Assembly: GCA_029392055.1 (NCBI GenBank) | Contig: CP113928.1 | Coordinates: 866,501-930,500 of the forward strand | Length of the DNA: 64,000 nt | Direction of reading: 5' to 3' | Source: Leuconostocaceae bacterium ESL0723 | GTDB taxonomy: Bacteria > Bacillota > Bacilli > Lactobacillales > Lactobacillaceae | Shown here: positions 8,269 through 18,163 of the stretch, in pieces | Layout of the letters: every line of letters begins with the position of its first letter | Numbering within the stretch: position 1 is the stretch's first letter | Translations under genes and position numbers: made by a program | The notes under the pieces: model-generated | Seen by the model: the letters and a program-made list of their open reading frames with translations, nothing else | Told to the model about the DNA's origin: nothing | Databases searched by the model: none

Positions 8269-9114
8269 TTATTTGATTCGCCGCTTAAAGAGTAATCCCT
8301 GCCGCGGTGAAAAGAGAAAGGCTAGGGCAAAAAATACTGCCGCCGTTAGCACAATCGCTGGACCAGAAGCCCAGTTAAAGGTGTAGCTCAAATACAGGCC
8401 AACCACTGAGGCCAGGACCGAGAAGATTGCGGCGACCGTCAACATCGTTGACAGGCGTCGTGTCAGCAAGTAAGCGGTGGCAGCCGGCGTAATCAGCATG
8501 GCCACAATCAAGATAATCCCAACCGTCTGCAAGGCCGTCACCGTTACCAGGGTCAGAATTAACATGAGGGCATAGTGAACCAGCTGTGTCTTTAAACCGT
8601 AGGCCCGCGCATAGGTGTTATCAAAGGAAGTAATTAAGAGTTCCTTATAGAACACGACCACAAAAAGCAGGACCAAGACCCAAACTACTGCCGTCGTGAG
8701 CAGGTCGCTGTCCGAAACGGCCAGGACATTTCCAAATAGGATGTGGTGTAGATTTGTAGTTGACTCAGCCATGGAAATCAAAATGAAACCCAAGGCGAAG
8801 AAGGCTGAGAAAACAATCCCAATTGCCGTATCATTCTTTAACTTGGATTTGGCACTCACTAAGCCAATTAAAAGCGCCGCTAAAATACCAAAAATCGAGG
8901 CCCCCAGGAGGAGGTTAATGCCTAACATATATGCCACCGCCACTCCTGGCAGAACAGCGTGGGAAATGGCGTCGCCCATCAAAGACATGCCCCGTAAAAT
9001 AATGAAGGAACCAATAATGCCCGACATAATCCCAACCAGGATTGCCGTGATTAAGGCCGTTTGCAGGAAGTTATAGCGGAGTAAACCGTCAATAAAGTGT
9101 CCAATACTAGCCAT
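8269..9114 (-). CDS. Mn/Zn-type ABC transporter permease
   Basis: This membrane permease of the ABC-3 family (ZnuB/MntB type) has about 281 residues and eight to nine hydrophobic helices. It moves a divalent metal delivered by the neighbouring binding protein. Family landmarks include MSLMGDAISHAVLPGVAVAY, the coupling region facing the ATPase, and VGIILIVAMLITPAATAYLL. I choose the ATG at 9114, which overlaps the last codons of the ATPase gene by 8 nt and gives the usual MASIGHFIDGLLRYNF beginning; the open frame upstream is just overlap with the ATPase gene. Confidence 0.9.
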   Translation of the reverse strand: MASIGHFIDGLLRYNFLQTALITAILVGIMSGIIGSFIILRGMSLMGDAISHAVLPGVAVAYMLGINLLLGASIFGILAALLIGLVSAKSKLKNDTAIGIVFSAFFALGFILISMAESTTNLHHILFGNVLAVSDSDLLTTAVVWVLVLLFVVVFYKELLITSFDNTYARAYGLKTQLVHYALMLILTLVTVTALQTVGIILIVAMLITPAATAYLLTRRLSTMLTVAAIFSVLASVVGLYLSYTFNWASGPAIVLTAAVFFALAFLFSPRQGLLFKRRIK

Positions 9115-9850
9115 GAGCCGCCTCCTGTTCATCAAACAAAATCGTCGACAAATCCCCGCTAAAGGCGGTCGCAACGTTTTCCTTGGTGAAAACATCTTCG
9201 GTTTTACCAAAGGCAACCAAACCGTGATCAATAACGGCCAAATCATCAAAGTAAGCCGTTACCTTGTTCAAATCATGATTGATGACAATCACGGTCTTTC
9301 CCTGGGACTGCCACTGCTTTAAAATGGCCACAATTTCAGCTTCAGATTTCATGTCAATCCCGACAAAGGGTTCGTCTAGGATAATGACATCGGCGTTTTG
9401 AACAATGGCACGGGCAATAAAGACCCGTTGCAGTTGACCACCAGATAATTCGCCAATCTGACGCTGGGCAAATTCAGACAGCTTAACATCAGCTAAGGCG
9501 GCCATCGCGGCCTGCTTTTCTGGTTTTCCCGGCACCTTAAACAGCCCCAGGTTGGGATACGTGCCGGTCAGGACCGTATCAAAAACATTAATCGGGAAGG
9601 TTAAATCTAGGTCGGCCCGTTGCTCAACGTAGGCAACCTGCTTTAACTGCTTTGAAATGGGCGAACCATTCAGGGTTACTACCCCACTCTGCCGGTCAAT
9701 CAACCCCAAAATGCCCTTGATTAAGGTGGATTTACCGGCCCCGTTGGGTCCGATAATGCCGGTAATTCTTCCGGGGGCAAACTGGATTGAAAGGTTCGTG
9801 AAGACCGGTTGCCCGTCATAGGCAACCGTCATATCGCGGACTTGAATCAT
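9107..9850 (-). CDS. Mn/Zn-type ABC transporter ATP-binding protein
   Basis: This 247-residue ABC ATPase energises the metal importer. Walker A is GPNGAGKST near residue 36, the signature is LSGGQLQR, Walker B is VIILDEPF with GIDMKSEAE as D-loop region, and the switch His is in VINHDLN. The small size and the direct coupling to an ABC-3 permease place it in the ZnuC/MntC group. It is the first gene of the three-gene operon. No clear MntR or Zur operator was found upstream by eye. Confidence 0.9.
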   Translation of the reverse strand: MIQVRDMTVAYDGQPVFTNLSIQFAPGRITGIIGPNGAGKSTLIKGILGLIDRQSGVVTLNGSPISKQLKQVAYVEQRADLDLTFPINVFDTVLTGTYPNLGLFKVPGKPEKQAAMAALADVKLSEFAQRQIGELSGGQLQRVFIARAIVQNADVIILDEPFVGIDMKSEAEIVAILKQWQSQGKTVIVINHDLNKVTAYFDDLAVIDHGLVAFGKTEDVFTKENVATAFSGDLSTILFDEQEAAHG

Positions 9851-10156
9851 TTACTCTCCTAATGCAGCGCATTTATTCGAGAATTTGATTTTAACTATTT
9901 TGTTGTCAGCCGGTATTTCTACACAAAAAAGGCGCGTTTAAAATCTAAGAATCGAAATAAGTGCGTCGTGCGTGCTTGTGCGGTTGTCATTTGAAAATTA
10001 GTGAACTATCAACTGGTTGCTTCTGGACTGACACAGCTAGTTGATAACCATCAATTTATCAGAAACATCATATCGGCATTACCTAGCCGCTGTCAATCAA
10101 ATTGAGTTTGAAGGACAATTATGGTCTTTCTAAATACTTGGTTAAAAATGAATTCA
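9851..10156. other. Intergenic region without a recognisable gene
   Basis: About 300 bases lie between the metal-importer operon and the tRNA-Ser/typA terminator. I find no convincing reading frame. The stretch holds the promoter region of the importer (AT-rich near 9880-9950) and a long-spaced inverted repeat: TATCAACT at 10007-10014 and AGTTGATA at 10039-10046. Sequence around the repeat is not obviously coding on either strand. It could be a small RNA or the remains of a lost gene; neither is supported beyond the repeat itself. Confidence 0.5.
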
Positions 10157-10190
10157 CCAAAAAAGCGACCCAAACCATGGGTCGCTTTTA
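10157..10190 (-). terminator. Terminator after typA and tRNA-Ser
   Basis: AAAAGCGACCC and GGGTCGCTTTT form an 11-bp stem, followed on the minus strand by T-rich sequence. It lies downstream of the tRNA and is the first terminator after typA on that strand. Confidence 0.85.
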
Positions 10191-10208
10191 TTTTAGCAAG
10201 GTCACAAA

Positions 10209-10297
10209 GGAGCTAGCGGGATTTGAACCCGCACACCGCCAAATGACGGCTCGACGGATTTCGAGTCCGCTGCAGTACCAGATTGTGCCATAGCTCC
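10209..10297 (-). tRNA. tRNA-Ser (anticodon CGA)
   Basis: The minus strand folds as a class II tRNA. The acceptor is GGAGCTA/TAGCTCC, with a short D stem GCA/TGC. The anticodon arm GCGGA-CTCGAAA-TCCGT gives anticodon CGA (reads UCG). A long variable arm with a CCGTC/GGCGG stem identifies serine, and the T arm is GCGGG-TTCAAAT-CCCGC. CCA is not encoded. The base after the acceptor (discriminator) is T, whereas bacterial tRNA-Ser normally has G. It lies 33 nt downstream of typA and may be processed from the typA transcript. Confidence 0.9.
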
Positions 10298-10330
10298 ATC
10301 ATGGTCACCACTCTGGATGACCAATTGAAT

Positions 10331-12181
10331 TTACTTTGAACCCGCCTTACGGCGCTTAGCAGCCTTTTCACGCTCAGAAGTGTTCAAGATAGCCTTACGG
10401 ATTCGAACATTTTCTGGGGTAACTTCCACGTATTCATCATCGTTCAAGAATTCGAGCGAAGCTTCCAAGTTCATGTCGCGCGGCGTCTTAATTGAGGCCG
10501 TTTGGTCCTTGTTGGAAGAACGGACGTTTGACTGAGGTTTAGCCTTGGTAACGTTGACTGAGATATCGTTGTCACGGGCGTTCATCCCCACAACCATACC
10601 TTCATAAACATCGACACCGGCACCAACAAACATCTGGCCACGGTCTTCGACACCCATGATGGCATAGTTAGTCGTCTGACCCTGGTTGATTGAAACCAAG
10701 GCACCGTTACGACGACCTGGCTCCCAGTTCTTAACCACTGGACGATACTCAGCATAGGTGTGGTTGTAGATACCATAACCGTGGGTAGCCGTCATGAATT
10801 CAGTTGAATAACCAATCAGGCCACGTGATGGGGCCATGTAAGTCAAACGGGTTTGGCCGTTACCAACTGATTCCATGTTCTGCATTTCACCCTTACGCTG
10901 GTTCAAAGAGTCGATTACCGCTGAAGAGTACTCGTCAGGCGTATCGATTTGAACGGATTCGTAAGGTTCCATCATCTCACCGTCAATCTCACGGTAGATA
11001 ACCTGAGGACGGGAAGCTTGCAATTCAAAACCTTCCCGGCGCATGTTTTCAATCAGGATGGACAGGTGCAATTCACCACGTCCGGAAACCAGCCAAGCAC
11101 CAGCCTGGTCAGTATCTTCAACCCGCAAAGAGACATCGGTGTGCAATTCACGATGCAAACGGTCATCAATTTGGCGGGCCGTCACGTACTTACCTTCACG
11201 ACCAGCAAAGGGACTGTCGTTTTGACGGAAAGTCATCTGCAGGGTTGGTTCATCAATCCGCAGCAGAGGCAGGGCTTCTGGGTGCTCAGGGTCAACAACC
11301 GTCTCACCCACGGAAATATCTTCCATTCCAGAAACGGCAATCAAATCACCAGCCTCGGCTTCTTGGATTTCAACCTGGTCCAAGCCAATGAAACCAGACA
11401 GCTTAGTAACCCGGAAGGATTGGGTTGAACCATCCAACTTCATCACTTCAACGTTGTCACCAACCTTGATCTTACCGCGCTTAACGCGACCGATTCCAAT
11501 CCGGCCCACGAAGTCGTTATAATCCAGCATGGCCACTTGGAACTGCAGGGGCTCATCTGAGTTATCAACTGGGGCAGGAATGGTCTTAAAGACCGTGTCA
11601 AAGACTGGCTTCATCGTGTGTTCCTGGGTGCTAACATCTGGATCGTATGATGAAGTTCCGTTCATAGCTGACGTATAAATCACTGGGAAGTCCAGGTCAT
11701 CTTCATCAGCACCAAGCTCGATAAAGAGGTCCAAAACTTCGTCAACCACTTCTTCAGGACGGGCACCAGGACGGTCAACCTTGTTGACAATCACGATTGG
11801 CGTCAGGTGCTGTTCGAAGGCCTTCTTCAGCACGAAACGAGTCTGGGGCATGGTTCCTTCGAAGGCATCGACAACCAACAAAACACCGTCAACCATTCCC
11901 ATGATACGTTCAACTTCACCACCGAAATCCGCGTGGCCAGGGGTATCCAAGATGTTAATCTGCTTGTCCCCAACCTTAACGGCCGTGTTCTTGGAAAGGA
12001 TGGTAATTCCACGTTCCTTTTCAATATCGTTGGTATCCATGGCCCGGTCCCCAAGGGACTCTTCCTTACGGGCGTCCATGGTATCAGACTGCTTTAGTAG
12101 CTCATTAACCAGGGTCGTCTTACCGTGATCGACGTGGGCAATGATTGCGATGTTACGAATGTCTTCGCGTGTTTTAGCCAA
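10331..12181 (-). CDS. typA: Ribosome-associated GTPase TypA/BipA
   Basis: This 616-residue translational GTPase is related to EF-G and LepA, binds the ribosome and assists 50S assembly and stress adaptation. G motifs are visible: AHVDHGKTT (G1), RGITI (G2), DTPGHADFGGE (G3), NKVDRPGA (G4) and SAMNG (G5). The C-terminal half carries the EF-G domain III/V-like folds and the BipA-specific RSSNKDQTASIKTPRDMNLE segment. The start is TTG at 12181 with AAAGGAG nine bases upstream. A tRNA-Ser gene follows and shares its terminator. Confidence 0.97.
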   Translation of the reverse strand: MAKTREDIRNIAIIAHVDHGKTTLVNELLKQSDTMDARKEESLGDRAMDTNDIEKERGITILSKNTAVKVGDKQINILDTPGHADFGGEVERIMGMVDGVLLVVDAFEGTMPQTRFVLKKAFEQHLTPIVIVNKVDRPGARPEEVVDEVLDLFIELGADEDDLDFPVIYTSAMNGTSSYDPDVSTQEHTMKPVFDTVFKTIPAPVDNSDEPLQFQVAMLDYNDFVGRIGIGRVKRGKIKVGDNVEVMKLDGSTQSFRVTKLSGFIGLDQVEIQEAEAGDLIAVSGMEDISVGETVVDPEHPEALPLLRIDEPTLQMTFRQNDSPFAGREGKYVTARQIDDRLHRELHTDVSLRVEDTDQAGAWLVSGRGELHLSILIENMRREGFELQASRPQVIYREIDGEMMEPYESVQIDTPDEYSSAVIDSLNQRKGEMQNMESVGNGQTRLTYMAPSRGLIGYSTEFMTATHGYGIYNHTYAEYRPVVKNWEPGRRNGALVSINQGQTTNYAIMGVEDRGQMFVGAGVDVYEGMVVGMNARDNDISVNVTKAKPQSNVRSSNKDQTASIKTPRDMNLEASLEFLNDDEYVEVTPENVRIRKAILNTSEREKAAKRRKAGSK

Positions 12182-12216
12182 TTTCCAGTGCTCCTTTTTT
12201 CATACTACGCACAAGT

Positions 12217-12248
12217 AAAAGCTAGGAGAGTCAACCCTCCTAGCTTTT
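12217..12248 (-). terminator. Terminator overlapping the end of suhB
   Basis: AAAAGCTAGGAG at 12217-12228 pairs with CTCCTAGCTTTT at 12237-12248. The suhB stop codon (TAG) lies inside the stem. A T-run follows on the minus strand. It separates suhB from typA. Confidence 0.88.
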
Positions 12249-13034
12249 TAACAACGTGATCACTTCACGATGCGCACTGCTTGTAGTCACTATTACTGCG
12301 TTTGATGATAGCATATCCAACGGCTTACCGTCAACATTTGTCACCTCTAGGCCCAAGGTTTTCGCCATGACCTGACCGGCAGCAAAATCCCATGGTTGCA
12401 ACTCGGCATAATAGCCATTTAACTGGCCGGCCAAGATACGGGCAAAGGTGATACCGGCCGAGCCAAGCACGCGGAAGGCCAGGACTGACCGGCCCACTTC
12501 CTGGTAGCTGCTATCGGCCTGCATTAGGTGGCGCCCACTCAGGGCAAAGACCGCTTGGTCTAGGTTGACGTCTGGTTGTTTGGGTAGCTGCTGGTCATTT
12601 TCAAAGACGCCCATCTCAGGGCCACCATGGAAAATATGGTGGGCCATGACGTCGATAATCCAGCCCAGCTTAGGTTCGCCGTCGCGGTACCAGGCCACCA
12701 TAATGGCAAAGTCGGTGTGTTCATGGACAAAATTCATGGTGCCATCAATTGGGTCCACAAACCAGACATCTCCGCTCATATCAGCCGGATGGTCACCGAA
12801 ACCTTCCTCACTAACCACCTTGGCGCCCGGATCCAAGGTCCGAATCTGTTGGTCGAGCCACTCTTCGTTACTCCGGTCAACATTGGTGACCAGGTTACGG
12901 GCGTCATGGCCCTTGGTTGAAACGGTTAATTTATGGGTCACCGCTTCTCGGGCCTGGGTGGCCAGTTGCTCTAACCAGCCCACGACCGTTTGGTCGACTG
13001 CGGCCAAACTCATTGATTTAAAATCCGCTGTCAT
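12240..13034 (-). CDS. suhB: Inositol monophosphatase family protein
   Basis: This 264-residue Mg2+-dependent phosphatase belongs to the IMPase/SuhB family. The metal-binding signatures are present: VVSEEGFG (motif with Glu), WFVDPIDGTMNFVH (the DPIDGT box) and WDFAAGQVMAKTLG at the C-terminal half. It removes phosphate from inositol monophosphate or related sugar phosphates or nucleotides; the physiological substrate in lactic acid bacteria is unsure. The ATG overlaps the stop of the UPF0223 gene by 4 nt (ATGA), a pair also found in other Firmicutes (YktA-YktC type). Confidence 0.88.
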   Translation of the reverse strand: MTADFKSMSLAAVDQTVVGWLEQLATQAREAVTHKLTVSTKGHDARNLVTNVDRSNEEWLDQQIRTLDPGAKVVSEEGFGDHPADMSGDVWFVDPIDGTMNFVHEHTDFAIMVAWYRDGEPKLGWIIDVMAHHIFHGGPEMGVFENDQQLPKQPDVNLDQAVFALSGRHLMQADSSYQEVGRSVLAFRVLGSAGITFARILAGQLNGYYAELQPWDFAAGQVMAKTLGLEVTNVDGKPLDMLSSNAVIVTTSSAHREVITLLKS

Positions 13035-13300
13035 CGTTTTACCAACTCCCCTTTTTGATTACTTACCCACTGGGCAGTCTGATAAATCTGGTGCCCAGTC
13101 TGCCGCTTAAAGTCACGGTCAAACTGCTTTTGCTCACTCATTGCTGGCATCACCGCCTTGAAGGCCGCATAGTCCTTCAAAAACTTGTTACGTCGCACGC
13201 CGTCCTCGTACACTGACAGGACGTCGTCGACCAGGTTTGCCACCGCAATAATATCAGCAGTGTCCCAGTTAGCATCAATCGGTAATTGATAGTTTTCCAT
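13031..13300 (-). CDS. UPF0223 family protein (YktA-like)
   Basis: This is a small acidic/basic protein of 89 residues beginning MENYQLPIDANWDTADIIAV and containing VYEDGVRRNKFLKDYAAFK, the hallmark of UPF0223 (B. subtilis YktA). Function is unknown. Length matches the family (about 90). It overlaps suhB by 4 nt, so the two are translationally coupled; a shared role cannot be deduced. Confidence 0.85.
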   Translation of the reverse strand: MENYQLPIDANWDTADIIAVANLVDDVLSVYEDGVRRNKFLKDYAAFKAVMPAMSEQKQFDRDFKRQTGHQIYQTAQWVSNQKGELVKR

Positions 13301-13355
13301 GTACCTATTTTAACATAAGCCGCCATTGAACCGGACCTAATCCCGCAAATTATGC

Positions 13356-14438
13356 CTACCAGTAGGCTGCAAAACCAGGATTATAACCACGCTGCCGACA
13401 GTCCTGGACAAAGCCCTGATAAACTGCCAACCGCTGGTCAGGTGGGACTGATTGCCAGTCCTGCCAGTCAGAGACCCCGCCACCCTTGACGATGTCGGCA
13501 TAGTCCCCTAAGTGGCCCCAATCGTCAAAGTCGTGTTCAAAGGGCCAGTAGTGCACCGCTAAGCGTCGGACGTCCGCATCAACAGGATGGTGAATGTCCA
13601 AGAGCCGGTGGCTGCGGTGGTGAGGACGACCGTAGTTAAAGGATTCGGTATTAGCCACGGGACCAAGCTTTTCGGGCTGGTATTGGTCAGGATTGCTATC
13701 GATTTGGCCACCCTCAGTTTGCTTTAAGACCTGCCACTGACTGACAAAGTTGCCATCCGCTAAGCTGACGATAAACTCTGACATTTTTTCGTCCTTGGGT
13801 ACCTGGACCTTAAACTGATGGGGATAGTCAAAGGCTCCAAAGGTGCGGTTGTGGTAGGTCGCATCGGTCCGGTAATCCGCCTCTAAGTTGAAGGCTGTTA
13901 GGTAGGACCTTAGCTTTGAAAAATCATTATCGCCATCGAAGTGCTGCTGAACATAGGCCAAATTATGGCGGTCAATCCAGTAACGCAACAGGTGCACCTG
14001 CTGGGCTAAGCGACCGTCTGCTGTGTTCTGCTCGGCGACCCAGGCTAGGTCATGAGCGGTACGGCGGGCAAAGGCCCGTTGCACATCCCGGCGAAAAAGC
14101 TTTAAAAAAGTACCATGCGGTGGCAAATCCGGGTCAAATGCCGCGGGGCCCTTTAGCTGTAAAAAGCCATCCTCGTCAAGTTCTGCCCCTAACTGGTTCA
14201 AAACCAGGCATATTCGTTTCTTAGCTGACCAAAAACTAAACCGGTAGGCCCAGGTATAAGGACCAGAGCCAATTTTGGCCAAAGCTTGAATGAAATCGTC
14301 ACCGGTCACACCCTCAGCTTGCTGGCGGGCCCAACGCTTAAAATACAGTCCCAGCGCTGCCACAACATGTTTAGGCCATCCCTGATTGAGGAGTTCCTGG
14401 CGCTGAATTGAACTCAGTTTTAATCTCGAAACCGCCAT
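13356..14438 (-). CDS. Uncharacterised protein, possibly DUF3114-like
   Basis: I do not firmly recognise this protein of about 360 residues. It is soluble, with no membrane segment or signal peptide. The N-terminal half is helical and basic (RLKLSSIQRQELLNQGWPK; FKRWARQQAEGV). The C-terminal half has many His, Trp and Asp residues (NYGRPHHRSHRLLDIHHP, then HYWPFEHDFDDWGHLGDY). This recalls the DUF3114 family of Lactobacillales, an unverified memory match. The ATG at 14438 is chosen because AAAGGGGG lies five bases upstream; an in-frame start at 14486 lacks such a site. It is monocistronic, divergent from def. Confidence 0.6.
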   Translation of the reverse strand: MAVSRLKLSSIQRQELLNQGWPKHVVAALGLYFKRWARQQAEGVTGDDFIQALAKIGSGPYTWAYRFSFWSAKKRICLVLNQLGAELDEDGFLQLKGPAAFDPDLPPHGTFLKLFRRDVQRAFARRTAHDLAWVAEQNTADGRLAQQVHLLRYWIDRHNLAYVQQHFDGDNDFSKLRSYLTAFNLEADYRTDATYHNRTFGAFDYPHQFKVQVPKDEKMSEFIVSLADGNFVSQWQVLKQTEGGQIDSNPDQYQPEKLGPVANTESFNYGRPHHRSHRLLDIHHPVDADVRRLAVHYWPFEHDFDDWGHLGDYADIVKGGGVSDWQDWQSVPPDQRLAVYQGFVQDCRQRGYNPGFAAYW

Positions 14439-14539
14439 GGCAGCCCCCTTTCTTGGCGTGATTTTGTCCGTCATTATCATAACCAAAGCTTGACCGGTTT
14501 GGTATACTAGACTGGTAAATTAACCGGAAGGAGCCCGTT

Positions 14540-15166
14540 ATGAAAGTCCGTTTTACCATGGATAAAATCACGCGGGACGGTGACCCCGTCCTCCGTCAAG
14601 TCGCTAAACCAGTCCCCTTTCCCCTTAGCGAGGAAAACCGGCAACTGGCAAAGGACATGATGACCTACCTGGAGGTATCCCAGGATGACAAGTTAAATGA
14701 AAAATACGGACTACGGCCCGGCGTTGGCCTGGCAGCACCTCAAGTCGGTGAATCCTTACAAATGACTGCGATTTTAATCCCCAGTCAGGACGTCAAGGCT
14801 AGCAGCAACGACCAAGATGAGACGCCAGACAATGACCAGGAAAACCAGGAAGAAGCCGAACCCTTCTTCAAGGGCGTCATCTTTAATCCGGTCATTGTCA
14901 GTGAGGCGGTTAAGCGCGGCGCCCTCAGTGTTGGGGAGGGTTGCCTGTCAGTTGACGAGGACGTACCTGGCTTTGTCCCCCGCTCTAACCGAATTACTGT
15001 CCGTTACCAGGACGAAGACGGTCAAACCCAAACCATCAAGCTCCGGGGTTACCCAGCCATCGTTTTCCAGCATGAAATTGATCACCTACACGGTCACCTA
15101 TACTACGACCACATTAACCGCCAGGATCCCTGGCACATCGATGACAACACCCATTACATCGAATAA
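14540..15166 (+). CDS. def: Peptide deformylase
   Basis: This 208-residue metalloenzyme removes the formyl group from the N-terminal Met of new proteins. All three motifs are intact: GVGLAAPQ (residues 61-68), EGCLSV and QHEIDHLHG, supplying Cys, two His and the catalytic Glu (type 2, Gram-positive form). It is about 20 residues longer than usual because of an acidic, Asn/Gln/Asp/Glu-rich insertion near residues 88-107 between the first two motifs, probably a surface loop. GGAG lies upstream of the ATG, and an extended -10 (TGGTATACT) lies near 14500. Confidence 0.95.
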   Translation: MKVRFTMDKITRDGDPVLRQVAKPVPFPLSEENRQLAKDMMTYLEVSQDDKLNEKYGLRPGVGLAAPQVGESLQMTAILIPSQDVKASSNDQDETPDNDQENQEEAEPFFKGVIFNPVIVSEAVKRGALSVGEGCLSVDEDVPGFVPRSNRITVRYQDEDGQTQTIKLRGYPAIVFQHEIDHLHGHLYYDHINRQDPWHIDDNTHYIE

Positions 15167-15198
15167 AAAACCAGCCGGCAAACACCGGCTGGTTTTTT
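15165..15198. terminator. Bidirectional terminator between def and dnaJ
   Basis: AAAAAACCAGCCGG and CCGGCTGGTTTTTT form a perfect 14-bp symmetrical stem with a 6-base loop, serving the converging def (+) and dnaJ (-) transcripts. Confidence 0.93.
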
Positions 15199-15201
15199 GT
15201 T

Positions 15202-16119
15202 TTAAAAGAGACCGCGCTTTTTATTACGCTGAATATCGGATGCCTGGGCAAAATCCTCCAGGGCAGTCTTCTGGTCCTTGTTTAACTTAGTAGGAACGGT
15301 CACGTTAATGACCACGAACTCATCCCCGTTACCACTACCGTGCAGGCGGGGAGCGCCCTTACCAGCCAGGCGGAAGCGCCGGCCATTTTGAGTACCGGCT
15401 GGAATCTTCAACTTCACTTCACCATGGACGGTCTTAACTGGGATTTCGTCACCCAGGGCGGCACTAACAAAGTTAATGTCTTGCTGGATGAAGAGGTTGG
15501 CCCCGTCACGTTCATAACCTTCCTTAGAAGGGGCAACTTGGAAGACCACGTACAAGTCTCCTTGAGGTCCGCCGTTAACCCCGGCTTCTCCCTGACCAGC
15601 CAAACGCAGCTGCTGACCGGTTTCAACCCCAGCTGGCACCTTAACCTTGACTTCGTGTTCGTTACGACCATCAGACTGACGGCTGTACTTAATGACCTTT
15701 TCCGTACCAAAAATCGCTTCTTCAAAGCTTAGCCGCATCCGATACTGAAGATCTTGACCCTTACGGGGTGCGTTAGGATCAAAGCCGCCACCAAACATCT
15801 GGCTAAAGATATCTCCCAAATCGGAGAAGTCGCTAAAGCCACCTTGGCCGCCACCGAAACCACCGAAACCTTGACCACCGCCAAAGCCGCCCTGGCCGTT
15901 GGCTCCAGCTGAGCCAAACTGGTCATACTGGGCCCGCTTCTGGGGGTCACCTAAGGTTTCAAAGGCCTCCTGGACCTCCTTGTACTTGTCCTCGGCCCCT
16001 GGCTCATGGTTCAAATCGGGATGGTACTTTTTGGAGAGCTTCCGGTAAGCCTTCTTAATTTCATCTTGGCTGGCGTTCTTATCGACGCCTAAGCGCTCAT
16101 AAAATTCAGTGTTGTTCAC
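15202..16119 (-). CDS. dnaJ: J-domain co-chaperone DnaJ lacking the zinc-finger domain
   Basis: This 305-residue protein is the DnaK partner that stimulates its ATPase and delivers substrates. It has a J domain (residues 1-70; HPD at 33-35), a Gly/Phe-rich linker (about 75-112) and the two beta-barrel substrate-binding domains ([40 protein letters not shown]). Canonical operon DnaJ (about 375-385 residues) carries four CxxCxGxG repeats. Here the chain passes from [12 protein letters not shown] straight to [12 protein letters not shown] and has no cysteine, so the zinc finger is missing while flanks are well conserved. It is the last gene of the hrcA operon. Confidence 0.93.
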   Translation of the reverse strand: MNNTEFYERLGVDKNASQDEIKKAYRKLSKKYHPDLNHEPGAEDKYKEVQEAFETLGDPQKRAQYDQFGSAGANGQGGFGGGQGFGGFGGGQGGFSDFSDLGDIFSQMFGGGFDPNAPRKGQDLQYRMRLSFEEAIFGTEKVIKYSRQSDGRNEHEVKVKVPAGVETGQQLRLAGQGEAGVNGGPQGDLYVVFQVAPSKEGYERDGANLFIQQDINFVSAALGDEIPVKTVHGEVKLKIPAGTQNGRRFRLAGKGAPRLHGSGNGDEFVVINVTVPTKLNKDQKTALEDFAQASDIQRNKKRGLF

Positions 16120-16148
16120 GTGCTTACTCCTTTTTTAAGACTATGTAC

Positions 16149-16183
16149 ATAGACCGCCCCGTGATTGCTCACCGGCGGTCTAT
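16149..16183 (-). other. Stem-loop between dnaK and dnaJ
   Basis: ATAGACCGCC (16149-16158) and GGCGGTCTAT (16174-16183) form a perfect 10-bp stem with a 15-base loop in the dnaK-dnaJ spacer. No T-run follows on the minus strand, so a processing or stability element setting the dnaJ:dnaK ratio is more likely than a terminator. Confidence 0.6.
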
Positions 16184-16216
16184 CTAATCAAACTAGTTCA
16201 TAACTGAAGTTTAACT

Positions 16217-18103
<1,887 letters not shown>

Positions 18104-18163
18104 TTAAATCATTTCATAACTTTTTTAGGTGTGGTGCTAGTCAGCTAGCTGAATCACCCGGCC

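Noticed and set aside
10102-10293. Small plus-strand frame across the terminator and tRNA-Ser
   Set aside because: It reads through a terminator and the antisense of a tRNA; no ribosome site and no sensible protein.
15202-16119. Frameshift removing the DnaJ zinc finger
   Set aside because: Both flanks are in one frame and directly joined with conserved residues on each side; no CxxC coding sequence is found in other frames nearby.
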